Positions 42,743 through 52,287 are shown, counted from the first letter of the stretch. The stretch is 54,875 nt of DNA from an uncultured Erysipelotrichaceae bacterium (GCA_900314905.1 OMXA01000011.1:1-54875); one strand, 5' to 3'. Translations and numbers: made by a program. Notes: generated by a model from the sequence alone, not told the origin.

Positions 42743-44482
42743 ATGGAACAGAAAAAACGGAAGATGAGAGGATCTCCGGATGATATCCGGACCTATTTCC
42801 GGAATGAGAAAAGTCTATTGGTTCTGATTACGATCACCGGAATTCTCTACAATGCCGGCATGACCGCCGGACCGTGGTTTGAAGGACAGATGGCGCAGAT
42901 GCTCTGCGATATCATTCAGAAAACCAGAGTGCCCGAAGAAATGGTGAGACTGGCAGCAACCTATGTGCTTGTCATTCTGTTCGTGCAGGGCATGAGGTAC
43001 TTCAAGCGTCTCTTTATCCGCCGGTTTGCCAACGAAATCAGCCGGGACATGAAAGAGACTCTGTATCAGAATCTGCTTTCTTCTTCAGATGCAGGCGGAG
43101 AAAATGCCGGCAGCCTGCTGACCAAAGCGATCGCAGATGCGGATGCGTGCACCGAAGGAATCCGGAAATTCACGACGGAGATCTTTGATACCGGGGTTGT
43201 CATGGCGGCATATCTCGTGATGCTATTGAGCTATGACTGGCGGCTTACGCTCCTGGTGATGATTTTTCCGCCGTTTGCATATCTGATTGCCGCAAAGCTC
43301 AGGGGATATGTTGCAAAAGTCAGTGCCCAGGGCAAGGAGAGCGAAGCCAGGCTGAACCAGGCTACGCTTGATCGGGTATCCAATGCGATGACCTACAGGG
43401 TCTATGGGGAAGAGACCAGGCGCAATCTGCTGTATGAAGAGGTTCTTACGGATTATGAGCGGAAAGAAGCCAGGGCGAACCTGCTGGTTTCCAGCGTTCA
43501 GCCGCTCTACCAGATCATTGCCAGCATCAGCGTCGTGCTGATTCTATGGCTGGGCGGAAGGAATGTTGCCGGAAATGGATGGACGGCATGGAATATTGCC
43601 GCCTTCTCTACGTTTCTTGCCTGCTTCACCAAGCTTGCTGCAAAGTCTTCCAAGGCGGCTAAGCTCTTCAATGCGGTTCAGAAAGCTCAGGTTTCCTGGC
43701 GGCGGATCAAGCCGTTTCTGAAGGAAACCAGGCTTCCGGAAGTGACGGAAACTGCACCATGCAGAACGCTGCAGGTGAAAGATGTTTCGTTTTCCTATGA
43801 TGCAGGTCATCCGGTGTTTTCGCATCTGACATTTGCGGCACAGCCAGGTGAGATCATCGGCGTCACAGGCGAAGTTGCCAGCGGCAAGTCTTCGCTCGGC
43901 AGACTGTTTCTGCCAGGCTCTTCCTATACCGGTGAGATTGACTGGGGAGAGGAAGACTGGCATGCATGCATGAATGACGGGAAATCCTATGTCGGATACC
44001 TGGGCCACCAGCCGGAACTGTTCAGCGGCACGATTGAAGAGAATATCAGACTCGGAAAAGAAGGGGATCTCAGTCAGGTTCTTGCTGAGGTATGCATGGA
44101 TGAGGATCTTAAGACCTTTCCGGATGGCGTGAAGACAATGATCGGAGACGGGGGCGTGCGGCTGTCGGGTGGGCAGCAGGCAAGAATTGCTCTGGCGAGA
44201 ACGCTGTACCATGCGCGTCCGCTGATGATTCTGGATGATCCGTTTTCCGCAGTGGATCCGAAAACCGAAGCACAGATCTTTTCGAATCTGCGGGCTCATT
44301 CTTCGGGTTCCACCATTCTTCTGATCTCTCATCGTCTCTCTCTGTTTTCACGGATGGACCAGGTTCTGTTTCTGGATCATGGATCTGCCGCATGCGGAAC
44401 TCATGAGGAACTGATGAAGACTCAGCCGACTTACCGGGAACTTGTAACCCGTCAGGAGAAAGCAGGTGATCTGGATGAGTGA
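42743..44482 (+). CDS. ABC exporter half-transporter, degenerate catalytic Walker B
   Basis: 579 aa from the ATG at 42743 (AAAAGG site); an in-frame ATG at 42647 overlaps the HAD gene. An N-terminal six-helix membrane domain is followed by an ABC domain with Walker A GEVASGKSS, signature LSGGQQAR and Walker B LMILDDPFSAVD. The catalytic Glu after Walker B is Asp here, while the signature is perfect. With its partner this fits the non-catalytic/catalytic asymmetry of heterodimeric exporters such as BmrCD or TM287/288. Coupled to the next gene by an eight-base overlap. Confidence 0.92.
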   Translation: MEQKKRKMRGSPDDIRTYFRNEKSLLVLITITGILYNAGMTAGPWFEGQMAQMLCDIIQKTRVPEEMVRLAATYVLVILFVQGMRYFKRLFIRRFANEISRDMKETLYQNLLSSSDAGGENAGSLLTKAIADADACTEGIRKFTTEIFDTGVVMAAYLVMLLSYDWRLTLLVMIFPPFAYLIAAKLRGYVAKVSAQGKESEARLNQATLDRVSNAMTYRVYGEETRRNLLYEEVLTDYERKEARANLLVSSVQPLYQIIASISVVLILWLGGRNVAGNGWTAWNIAAFSTFLACFTKLAAKSSKAAKLFNAVQKAQVSWRRIKPFLKETRLPEVTETAPCRTLQVKDVSFSYDAGHPVFSHLTFAAQPGEIIGVTGEVASGKSSLGRLFLPGSSYTGEIDWGEEDWHACMNDGKSYVGYLGHQPELFSGTIEENIRLGKEGDLSQVLAEVCMDEDLKTFPDGVKTMIGDGGVRLSGGQQARIALARTLYHARPLMILDDPFSAVDPKTEAQIFSNLRAHSSGSTILLISHRLSLFSRMDQVLFLDHGSAACGTHEELMKTQPTYRELVTRQEKAGDLDE

Positions 44483-46115
44483 TCCGATCAGAGACTCGGT
44501 GAAGACGAGTATCCGGAAGAACTCTGGAATGACGATTCTGATGCTGGCATCGATCATTGGCTCGGTGATTCTGGCAGTGATTCCGCCGCTGGCTTTAGGA
44601 AGACTTGTAGACAGCCTTGCGGAAGGAAACGGCATCTCGTTTCAGAATGCCCTGTATTATTTCCTGCTTCTTGCATTGTCTGGGCTTCTGGAATCCCTGC
44701 GGGGAGGGCTGATCACGATCTTCGGACAGAAAGTCACGCATCAGCTGCGTTCGGATCTTGCCTCGAAACTGCAGCGGCTTCCGGCTTCTGCCTTTGCGGA
44801 AAAGGGCAGCGGCGAAACCGGATCCTTGTTCGTGAATGATGTGGATACGGTTGAGACTCTGTTTGATGAAGGCATTATTTCGATGTTCACCGATCTTGCG
44901 GAGATTGTCAGCATTCTTGTCGTGATCTTCACAAGGTCTTCCGGGCTTGGCATCCTGCTCCTGATTGCATTGCCATTCCTGTTCCTTCTGACCAGGCATT
45001 TCCAGAAGAGCATGCTCAAGGCCCAGAAACAATATCGGGAAGCAGTTGCCAGGACTGCACAGCAGATCCCTGAATCGCTGAAGAATCATCGGCTGATCCG
45101 GGTGCTGCATCTGGAACGGTATATGGCATCCCGCTATAACCATGCCATTCAGGATGGGTTTGATGCGATGGAAAAATCCAACTTCTATGATTCCATCTAT
45201 TCTCCGATTGTTCTGACGGTCAGTGCACTGGTTACCGCAGTCATGATGATTCTTTCTGCTTCCGGCGGCCGCTGGCAGGCTTTCTTTGGCATGTCGGTCG
45301 GTACTGCAGTCGCTGTCATCGCTTATGTCGGAAAGATCTTCGATCCGCTCGAATCGATCGGCATGGAGATTCAGAATATCCAGTCGGCAGCTGCCGGTCT
45401 TTCCAGAATACGGGCATTCCTGAATCAGCCGGAAGTGACTGCCCATAAGGAGGAAGCGATCGATGAGTCAGAGCCTCCTGTATCTGCAGAACATGTGACC
45501 TTTGGCTATGATCCGGAAACGATCCTCCTGAAAGACTTCAGTCTCGAGCTGAAGCAGGGAGAGATGGCGACTCTGATCGGCAGAACCGGGGCAGGCAAGA
45601 GCACCTTCTTCAAGCTTCTGCTTGGCCTCTATGAACCGCAGGCGGGAAAGATCAGCATCTATGGAGCAGAACCAGCCGCAATCAGAGAGCAGGACAGGCG
45701 TCTTCTGTTCGGGTATGCAGAACAGCAGTTTCATGCGATTCCGGGAACGATCCGCGATCAGATTACCCTGAATGATCCCAGGATCAATGAAGAAAAGGTT
45801 CAGAAGGCAGTCGATCTCTGCAATCTGAGAAAGGTTATCCAGTCCCTTCCGGAAGGCCTTGATACTCCTTATGAATCTGCAGTGCTTTCACAGGGGCAGA
45901 TTCAGCTTCTGTCCATTGCCCGGGCTGCGGCTGCTGATCCGAAGATTCTGCTGCTTGATGAAATCACGGCAAATCTGGATTCCAATACGGAAGCAGCTCT
46001 CATGACTGCTATGAAGAATGCATCGAAAGATCGTACCGTGCTTTCGATCTCTCATCGTCTGTATGAAGAAGCAGGAGGCAGAAAAATACCGATCCAGACA
46101 CAGGCAGATCGATGA
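44475..46115 (+). CDS. ABC exporter half-transporter, catalytic partner
   Basis: 546 aa from the ATG at 44475 (AGGTGATC site). Six helices, then the ABC domain with Walker A GRTGAGKST, Walker B LLLDEITANLD with the catalytic Glu, and a variant signature LSQGQ in place of LSGGQ. It ends SHRLYEEAGGRKI. These changes complement those of the partner, so one composite ATP site is intact and the other degenerate. Substrate is unknown; drugs or peptides are usual. A terminator follows. Confidence 0.92.
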   Translation: MSDPIRDSVKTSIRKNSGMTILMLASIIGSVILAVIPPLALGRLVDSLAEGNGISFQNALYYFLLLALSGLLESLRGGLITIFGQKVTHQLRSDLASKLQRLPASAFAEKGSGETGSLFVNDVDTVETLFDEGIISMFTDLAEIVSILVVIFTRSSGLGILLLIALPFLFLLTRHFQKSMLKAQKQYREAVARTAQQIPESLKNHRLIRVLHLERYMASRYNHAIQDGFDAMEKSNFYDSIYSPIVLTVSALVTAVMMILSASGGRWQAFFGMSVGTAVAVIAYVGKIFDPLESIGMEIQNIQSAAAGLSRIRAFLNQPEVTAHKEEAIDESEPPVSAEHVTFGYDPETILLKDFSLELKQGEMATLIGRTGAGKSTFFKLLLGLYEPQAGKISIYGAEPAAIREQDRRLLFGYAEQQFHAIPGTIRDQITLNDPRINEEKVQKAVDLCNLRKVIQSLPEGLDTPYESAVLSQGQIQLLSIARAAAADPKILLLDEITANLDSNTEAALMTAMKNASKDRTVLSISHRLYEEAGGRKIPIQTQADR

Positions 46116-46148
46116 CCTCTGATTTGTTCTGAAACACCTGAAAAAAAC

Positions 46149-46181
46149 GGATGAGACAGAAAAGAATGTCTCATCCTTTTT
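46149..46181 (+). terminator. Rho-independent terminator of the ABC exporter genes
   Basis: Ten-base stem GGATGAGACA/TGTCTCATCC with eight-base loop and five T. Confidence 0.93.
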
Positions 46182-46354
46182 GGGATAAGAGGGGCATTCT
46201 GCAAGCGTCTGCATGCAATTGCAGAGGGTCATGCGGTGAACCGATCAGGAGCAGGGTGCTCCGATAACCCTTATCTCAGAATTAAACAAAAGTTTCCCGT
46301 TCTTTCTTATCCTGCGATCTCTTCTTTTTCCCGATGTTTTCATGCATGAAAAAA

Positions 46355-46375
46355 GAGATGGCAGACTGCCATCTC
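46355..46375 (-). terminator. Rho-independent terminator of the class A PBP gene
   Basis: Stem GAGATGGCAG/CTGCCATCTC around one central base; on the minus strand followed by TTTTTT. Between this and the previous terminator (46182-46354) I see no gene. Confidence 0.88.
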
Positions 46376-46382
46376 CTGATGC

Positions 46383-49253
46383 TTACTGATCGTGCCAGAC
46401 TCCGTTTTCATCCCACCAGCCGGTATACGGATGGAACGTTCCGTTCTCATCCCACCAGCCGTTGCTGTAATCCGTTTCTGCCTGGTATTCGGTATCGTCG
46501 CCTTCCCCGGACCAGCTGCCATAGCTGTGACCGGTGCAGAGTTCGGTCGGTGCATTGTTCAGGGCTGCATATTCTTCTGCCGAAGGGCACCAGCTCTGCG
46601 CCAGCATGCCGGATTCCGTGCATACCTTGTATTTCTGAATGCCGAGTTCCTCTGCGGTTTTCTCCTGGATCTCCTTGTCCGGATCTCCGCCTTCGGAGAT
46701 CGGATCCATATAGGCTTTCCAGAGCGGTGCTGCCTGGTAATAGGACGAGCTGTTCGTCATATAAGCATAGTTATCAGCCGAAATCCTCAGAAAGCTCGTA
46801 TAGTACGGCGTATAGCCGCCGAAGCTGATGACCTGATGCTCATGTGTTCCGGTCTTGCCGCAGCTCTTCACGGAATCCAGATGAGCCTTCACGCCTAGTC
46901 CTTCCGTCATGTTGGTCTCCATCATATCGGTGACCAGCCATGCGGTGGATTCGGAGAATACCCGGTGGGTATCGAGATTGGTTTCATCCATAACCAGATT
47001 CCCGAACCGGTCTTTCACGGTGATGTAGGCATGCGGCTCAATATAGACACCGCCATTGGCAAGACATGCATACCCGGCTGTCATCTCCAGTGTCGTGACA
47101 CTGGAAGCACCGAGGGCAAGACCTGCTGCGGTTTTATCCAGATGGGAAGGATCGAATCCTTCTTCCGTGAGATAGCTGAAGGAACGATCGATGCCGACAT
47201 GTTCCAGCAGGAATCTTGCGGCAGGGATGTTATGCGAGAGTTCCAGGGCTCTGCGCATCGTGATCGGGCCATTGATGTAGTCTCCATTCGGATAGCTGTT
47301 GTCGCCGCCGTACCCGTAGATGCTGGTCTGCACATCCAGCACGGTCGTGCCCGGATAATCACCGGACTCGAGTGCAGGTGCATAGACAGCCAATGGCTTG
47401 AAGCTGGATCCGACTGGCTGGGTGCTGTCCACTGCCCGGTTGAATCCTTCCGGTTCCGTGGTTTCTTCCCGTCCGCCGACCATCGCCAGCACCCGTCCGG
47501 TATGCTGATCCATGATGACTGCAGAAGCCTCGACTTCTGTTCCATCTTCGGTACGCGGATAGTTCGAGAAATTCGTTATCACGTCCTGCATCGTATCCAT
47601 CATGGAGGTATCCAGGGCGGTATAGATCTGATAGCCTGCATTGCGAATCTGACGTTTCATGTCATCCAGATTCGCCGTTGTCGCTTCTTTTCCTTCCTGC
47701 TTCAGAAGCTGTTCTGCGACATCTTCGACAGCATATTCCACATACAGCGGGTAATCATAAAGCTTGAAGCGATCTGACGAGCTGCGCACCGTGACCGTGG
47801 CAGAAAGTGCCTTGTCATACTGGTCTTCCGTGATCTTGCCGGTCTTATACATCGCATACAGGACATTGTCTGTCCGCCAGTTGGTGACAGACATGTCGCC
47901 TTTGTTGTAATTGGTTCTCGGGTTGTATTCATTCGGGCTCTGCACGAGACCTGCAATCATTGCGCATTCCCGAAGGCTCAGCTGATCCAGGTCTTTCCCG
48001 AAGTAATCCCGGGCTGCGACTTTGACTCCATAGTTCGAATCGCCGAGATAGATGATATTCAGATACCACTCCAGAATCTCATCCTTGGTCATGACCTTCT
48101 CCAGCTGAAGCGACAGGTGGATTTCCTGCGCCTTCCGCTGATAGCTGACGTTCTGGGTCAGAAACACATTCCGGACAAGCTGCTGAGTCAGGGTGGAAGC
48201 ACCATAGTTCGCATTTTTTGTGATCTGGCCGATCACGGCTCCGGTCAGACGTTTCAGATCGATGCCGTTATGGACATAGAAACGCTGATCTTCAATCGCC
48301 ACGAATGCATCCTTCAGCTGGTCAGGAATCTCATCGATATCTGCCCATTCGATATTCTCGTTGGTTCCGTAATCCGCAACCCAGTTGCCATCGGCATCGT
48401 AAATCACCGAAGCAGTGCTGTAATTATCCCGCTTCGAGAGGTCCAGCTCCGGACATCCATCCAGCAGGGACTCATAATACGTCCACACTGCACATCCGCC
48501 GACGGCTGCCACTGCAACCAGGAACAGGAAGACCAGAAGAACAATATGACCGGGAGCCTTCCGATTGAATTCCTGTGAAGGCTCCTTCTGCATGAGGACT
48601 TCTTCTTTTTCTTCGGCCTTCTCATATTTCTCATGCAGTTCCTCAGAAGCTTTCTTTACGAAGGAAACTCCTGCTTCCGTCTTTTCCCTGACTTCTTCAA
48701 TCCCTTTTTCCAGAGCGGCGGCTGCTTCTTTCGGCACAGTCTCTCCGGCTTTATTTTCTTCCGGGCTCTCTGGTTCTTTTTTCAGCTCTTCTGCCGCTTT
48801 CTGCTTCTTCCGGAATGTTTCTGCAGCCGTCTTCACGGCCAGGATTCCGGCCGCACCTTTCTCTTTTGCAAAGCTCCATCCTTTTTTCAGGGCTTCGCCG
48901 GTTTTCTGAAGTACTTCTTTCGCTTCTGATTTCAGCTTTTCTGCCTGATCATTTCCTTCCGGCTGCGGCGCAGGCACTGGAACGGCTTCTTGTTCTTTCT
49001 GCTCTTCTGCAGCAATGCCTTCGTTCTTCTCTTCCGGCTGTTTCTCTGGAGACTTTTCCAATGCCGGTTCTTTCTTCAGACTGGCAGTGTTCCGTTTTCT
49101 TGGCTTGATCTTCCGCTTCTCGGTTTTTCTGGAACGATAGTGCGGGCGATGATGTCTGTGATCTATTTCAGCAGGAACGGTCTTCTCGGAAGCAGATGCT
49201 TCAGGCTCCGATTCTGTTTCTGCACTGATGGATTTCTCTTTCTCGCTGGCCAT
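46383..49253 (-). CDS. Class A penicillin-binding protein (transglycosylase/transpeptidase, PBP1A-type)
   Basis: 956 aa from the ATG at 49253. An unusually long, charged cytoplasmic tail (about residues 1-234, rich in K, E, A and P, with coiled-coil stretches) precedes one membrane helix (about 235-257). The GT51 domain has AFVAIEDQRFYVHNGID and GASTLTQQLVRN; the transpeptidase has the active Ser in QPVGSSFKP, SHN and KTGTHE. The C-terminus carries two copies of a GWWDENG motif, each followed by F/W-H. It polymerises and cross-links peptidoglycan. The upstream GGAG site is 12 bases from this ATG; an ATG 11 codons earlier is possible. Confidence 0.94.
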   Translation of the reverse strand: MASEKEKSISAETESEPEASASEKTVPAEIDHRHHRPHYRSRKTEKRKIKPRKRNTASLKKEPALEKSPEKQPEEKNEGIAAEEQKEQEAVPVPAPQPEGNDQAEKLKSEAKEVLQKTGEALKKGWSFAKEKGAAGILAVKTAAETFRKKQKAAEELKKEPESPEENKAGETVPKEAAAALEKGIEEVREKTEAGVSFVKKASEELHEKYEKAEEKEEVLMQKEPSQEFNRKAPGHIVLLVFLFLVAVAAVGGCAVWTYYESLLDGCPELDLSKRDNYSTASVIYDADGNWVADYGTNENIEWADIDEIPDQLKDAFVAIEDQRFYVHNGIDLKRLTGAVIGQITKNANYGASTLTQQLVRNVFLTQNVSYQRKAQEIHLSLQLEKVMTKDEILEWYLNIIYLGDSNYGVKVAARDYFGKDLDQLSLRECAMIAGLVQSPNEYNPRTNYNKGDMSVTNWRTDNVLYAMYKTGKITEDQYDKALSATVTVRSSSDRFKLYDYPLYVEYAVEDVAEQLLKQEGKEATTANLDDMKRQIRNAGYQIYTALDTSMMDTMQDVITNFSNYPRTEDGTEVEASAVIMDQHTGRVLAMVGGREETTEPEGFNRAVDSTQPVGSSFKPLAVYAPALESGDYPGTTVLDVQTSIYGYGGDNSYPNGDYINGPITMRRALELSHNIPAARFLLEHVGIDRSFSYLTEEGFDPSHLDKTAAGLALGASSVTTLEMTAGYACLANGGVYIEPHAYITVKDRFGNLVMDETNLDTHRVFSESTAWLVTDMMETNMTEGLGVKAHLDSVKSCGKTGTHEHQVISFGGYTPYYTSFLRISADNYAYMTNSSSYYQAAPLWKAYMDPISEGGDPDKEIQEKTAEELGIQKYKVCTESGMLAQSWCPSAEEYAALNNAPTELCTGHSYGSWSGEGDDTEYQAETDYSNGWWDENGTFHPYTGWWDENGVWHDQ

Positions 49254-49413
49254 TCCGATTCTTCTCTCCTGTTGCGTCCAGGGCAAACAAAAACAGATTG
49301 CGTTTTCTGCAGGACGCAGTACCCATTATAAACGAAACCGGAGATCTGGCGGACCGGGAACGATGAAAATTCTTCTGAAACCGCATTCTTTGCCAGATCT
49401 TAAGAGATGACGT

Positions 49414-50205
49414 ATGATTTCTGCTATGAAATGCGTGATTGCAGCACTTTACCCCGAGGCAGAACCGCTGATTCATGCCCTTGATCTGAGGGCTGCCGGA
49501 AAAAATCTATGGAAAAATGACGGGATCGTGCTGGCGCTTTCCGGAACAGGACCGATTGCGGCTGCCTCCTGTACTGCAAGAATGCTCGCCCTGATGCCGG
49601 TTTCCTGGCTGATCTCGTATGGATCTGCAATTTCCCGGGCGGCGGAAGGAACGCTGGTTCAGCTTTCGGTGCTGAAGAATGCCGACAGCGGCAGGACCTT
49701 CTATCCGGATCTGCTGCTGAAGACGGGGCTGAAAGAAGCCAGGGGGGTTACCGGAAGCCGGGTCCTGAAGGAAACAGACGAGGTTCCCGGTGAAGTCTAT
49801 GACATGGAAAGCGCGGCCGTCTTTGAAGCAGGGGCCATGGTTCTGCGGCCGGATCAGATGCTGTTTTTCCGCTTTGTCAGCGATCATGGAAATGAGATCA
49901 CCGCTGAAAGACTGAAGCAGAATTCCCAGGCACATGCGCCATGGCTTGCGGAGCTGATTCAGAATCTTTCAGAGCCTCCTCAGCCTGATGCGGCAGAAGA
50001 ATCAGAGCTGGCTCTTGCAGAAGACCTCTGCTGCAGTGTCACGATGAGCCGGCAGCTTCATCAGCTCATGCGCTATGTACGCCTTGCCGACATAGACCTG
50101 GACCAGAGAATTCACAGCCTGTATCAGGATGGAATTCTTCCGGTGAAAGACCGCGAGAAAGGAAAACAGGTTCTGAAAGACCTGGAACGATATGGAACGC
50201 AATAA
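49414..50205 (+). CDS. Nucleosidase/nucleoside phosphorylase-like protein (MTA/SAH nucleosidase fold)
   Basis: 263 aa. The phosphorylase-fold core reads KCVIAALYPEAEPLI, VLALSGTGPIAAA, WLISYGSAI, YDMESAAVFEAG (purine- and ribose-binding ME-S/A motif) and FRFVSDHGN with its Asp. This is the PNP/UDP family closest to 5'-methylthioadenosine/SAH nucleosidase. The C-terminal 70 residues (after QPDAAEESE) form an extra helical part. A weak AAGAGATG site precedes the ATG. First gene of a four-gene, overlapping operon with a radical SAM protein and an SDR. Substrate unknown. Confidence 0.8.
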   Translation: MISAMKCVIAALYPEAEPLIHALDLRAAGKNLWKNDGIVLALSGTGPIAAASCTARMLALMPVSWLISYGSAISRAAEGTLVQLSVLKNADSGRTFYPDLLLKTGLKEARGVTGSRVLKETDEVPGEVYDMESAAVFEAGAMVLRPDQMLFFRFVSDHGNEITAERLKQNSQAHAPWLAELIQNLSEPPQPDAAEESELALAEDLCCSVTMSRQLHQLMRYVRLADIDLDQRIHSLYQDGILPVKDREKGKQVLKDLERYGTQ

Positions 50206-51196
50206 GCCATTTTCTCATCTGTATATTGAAGAAGAAGCGTTCGGATACCCGATGACAGAACGGATCCGGAACTGTTTTCCGGATGCTTCACTCATCCGGA
50301 TTTCCCGCTATGGCGAGCTGTTCGATCGTCCCCGCCAGAGCTATCCTGAGCAGTATCCGTCCCGGAATCTGATTCTTGCAGTACGTCATGGAAAGATGAT
50401 CTATCCAGGTGCACCGGTATGTCAGAACTTCGACCAGCGCTGGTTCTATTACTGCACACCGGCGATGAACTGCGTCTATAACTGCTCCTACTGCTGGCTG
50501 AAAGGAATGTATCAGACCGCAAATCTTGTGATCTTCGTAAACCAGGAAGACTTTCTGAAGGAAACCGAAGAGCTGCTGAAGGAACATCCTGCTTATCTGT
50601 GTCTGGCTTATGAGACGGATCTGGTTCCGCTTGAGACGATGACCGGAATTCTTGCCCTATGGACACAAGCAGCGATCTGCCATCCGGATCTTTCGATTGA
50701 GATCCGCACGAAGAGCAGCAATGGGAATATCTGGAGCACGCTGCCGGTCTCAGATCGCATCATTCCTGCTTTTACGCTATCGCCCCAGGCAATGATCGAT
50801 TCCATGGAGCAGGGAACCGGAACGATGGAACAGCGGATCAGTGCTGTGAAAGCGGCTTCGGAAGCAGGCTTCCGGGTCCGGCTCTGCTTTGATCCCATGA
50901 TCCGCTTTCCCGGCTGGAAGGCTGCTTATGCAGAACTGGTTGCTGCCTGCAGAGAAAGAATTCCTGCCAGCGCGATCCGTGACTGCTCCATCGGAACGTT
51001 CCGGATATCTGCATCGTATCTTCAGAATATGCGGAAACGGTTTCCGGATTCTGCGGTCGTGCAGTATCCCTATGAGACCAGCATGGGATACTGTCATTAC
51101 CCCGCTTTCGTGAAAGAAGAGATGGAACAGTATCTCCTCTCTCTTCTGCACGGATATGTATCAGAACAGCAGATTTATCAGGAGATCGGATTATGA
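50192..51196 (+). CDS. Spore photoproduct lyase-like radical SAM protein
   Basis: 334 aa. The radical SAM motif is CVYNCSYC (Cys94, Cys98, Cys101), and the protein has the SPL layout: FYYCTPAMNCVYNCSYCWL, YETDLVPLETMTG, TKSSN, FTLSPQ and CYPA-like YCHYPAF. SPL repairs the spore photoproduct thymine dimer in DNA. In the B. subtilis enzyme I recall an essential Cys in a CTSD motif; here the aligned segment reads YETD (140-143), so that Cys is missing. The substrate may differ. Overlaps the nucleosidase gene by 14 bases and the next SDR gene by four. Confidence 0.85.
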   Translation: MERNKPFSHLYIEEEAFGYPMTERIRNCFPDASLIRISRYGELFDRPRQSYPEQYPSRNLILAVRHGKMIYPGAPVCQNFDQRWFYYCTPAMNCVYNCSYCWLKGMYQTANLVIFVNQEDFLKETEELLKEHPAYLCLAYETDLVPLETMTGILALWTQAAICHPDLSIEIRTKSSNGNIWSTLPVSDRIIPAFTLSPQAMIDSMEQGTGTMEQRISAVKAASEAGFRVRLCFDPMIRFPGWKAAYAELVAACRERIPASAIRDCSIGTFRISASYLQNMRKRFPDSAVVQYPYETSMGYCHYPAFVKEEMEQYLLSLLHGYVSEQQIYQEIGL

Positions 51197-51894
51197 GCAG
51201 AACTGCATTGGTAACCGGTGCTTCTTCGGGCATCGGAGAAGCGATCAGCAGAATGCTGTGCGAAGAGGGATGGACCGTATACGGCATCGGCAGAGCCTTC
51301 ACTTCTCCGATCGATCATCCTTCTTTTCATGCGCTGTGCTGCGATCTTCTGAAGCCGGAAGAGCGTAAGCATGCATTGAATGAGGTCCCGGAACAGGAGC
51401 TTTCCCTGCTGATCAATAATGCAGGATGTGCCTGGTACGGACTGCATGAAACCATGAACGAGGAGAAGATCCAGGCAATGGTCCGCACGGATCTTGAGAT
51501 TCCGATGATCTTATGCCAGAGGTATCTGCGTCAGCTGCGGAGTGTGCAGGGAACGATTCTCAATGTTGTGAGCGTCACCGCTCTGGGCAGCAGTCCGCAT
51601 GCGGCAGCCTATGGCGCCAGCAAGGCAGGCCTCTTGTCTTTTACGCGTTCCCTGTTCGAGGAGAATCGGAAATATGGCATGAAGGTAGGAGCGATCCTGC
51701 CGGACTTGACGGATACTTCCCTCTACCGCAATGCAGATTTCACACCTTCCAGAGCGCCTGGATGTGTGCTTTCTGCAGAACAGGTCGCAGATGCAGTAAA
51801 ATATATGCTGTCGCTTCCGGAGGGCAGTGTCATCAGCGAGCTGGTGCTGCAGCCGCAGAAAAACCGGATCGAAAGAAGGAGGAACCATTCATGA
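51193..51894 (+). CDS. SDR-family oxidoreductase in the SPL-like operon
   Basis: 233 aa. Motifs: LVTGASSGIGEAI, LLINNAGCAWYG, VVSVTALGSSPHAAAYGASKAGL with the Tyr-x-x-x-Lys pair, and ILPDLTDTSLY. A classical NAD(P)-dependent short-chain dehydrogenase of unknown substrate. Its ATG overlaps the radical SAM stop, and its stop overlaps the next ATG. A constant place beside a radical SAM protein and a nucleosidase would suggest a shared small-molecule or nucleoside pathway. Confidence 0.9.
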   Translation: MSRTALVTGASSGIGEAISRMLCEEGWTVYGIGRAFTSPIDHPSFHALCCDLLKPEERKHALNEVPEQELSLLINNAGCAWYGLHETMNEEKIQAMVRTDLEIPMILCQRYLRQLRSVQGTILNVVSVTALGSSPHAAAYGASKAGLLSFTRSLFEENRKYGMKVGAILPDLTDTSLYRNADFTPSRAPGCVLSAEQVADAVKYMLSLPEGSVISELVLQPQKNRIERRRNHS

Positions 51895-52085
51895 GCACAC
51901 CGCTTCCTGAACAGTTTGAAAAACTGTCCCATGAAGAACAGAAAACCTGGTTCATCCGCTATTACGGCGATGTCAGGGAAGGAGAATTCTTCGGCCTGAG
52001 TAAGGAACTGGAAGTGCCGGAAGAAGTGAAAGCCGCCTTTGCAAAGTGGCTGAAGGATGGCGGAGAACAGGAACTCATCCGATAA
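51891..52085 (+). CDS. Small soluble protein at the end of the SPL-like operon, unknown
   Basis: 64 aa. The ATG overlaps the SDR stop (ATGA) and has a perfect AAGGAGG site, so translation is well supported. The sequence is acidic and helical (LPEQFEKLSHEEQKTWFIRYYGDV, then ELEVPEEVKAAFAKWLKDGGEQ), with no signal, membrane helix or cysteine. I do not recognise a family. Being coupled to three enzymes it may be an accessory or assembly factor. Confidence 0.75.
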   Translation: MSTPLPEQFEKLSHEEQKTWFIRYYGDVREGEFFGLSKELEVPEEVKAAFAKWLKDGGEQELIR

Positions 52086-52124
52086 AAAAATGCACGGCTC
52101 CTGAAAGGGGGGCAGGTGCCGTGC
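52084..52124 (-). terminator. Minus-oriented hairpin terminator with no gene upstream of it
   Basis: GCACGGC (52092-52098) pairs with GCCGTGC (52118-52124), and CCTG (52100-52103) with CAGG (52113-52116). The A-run at 52084-52090 gives a clean T7 tract only on the minus strand; on the plus strand the hairpin is followed by GTTAGA. It lies just after the small plus-strand gene and before the MYG1 gene. No minus-strand gene that it could end is recognised within the next few hundred bases. Confidence 0.65.
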
Positions 52125-52287
52125 GTTAGATCTCAAGGAGATGAATGCAGGTCCGGATTGAAAGGGAAAGGTTCCGGAATCATTCTGTTGTTTTTCATCT
52201 CGCAAGGACAGAATACAGAATCAATATCAGCAGAGTTTGTCAGAATCTTGGAAAATTATGGGATTTCCGTTTTCTGAACAGGTCTGA

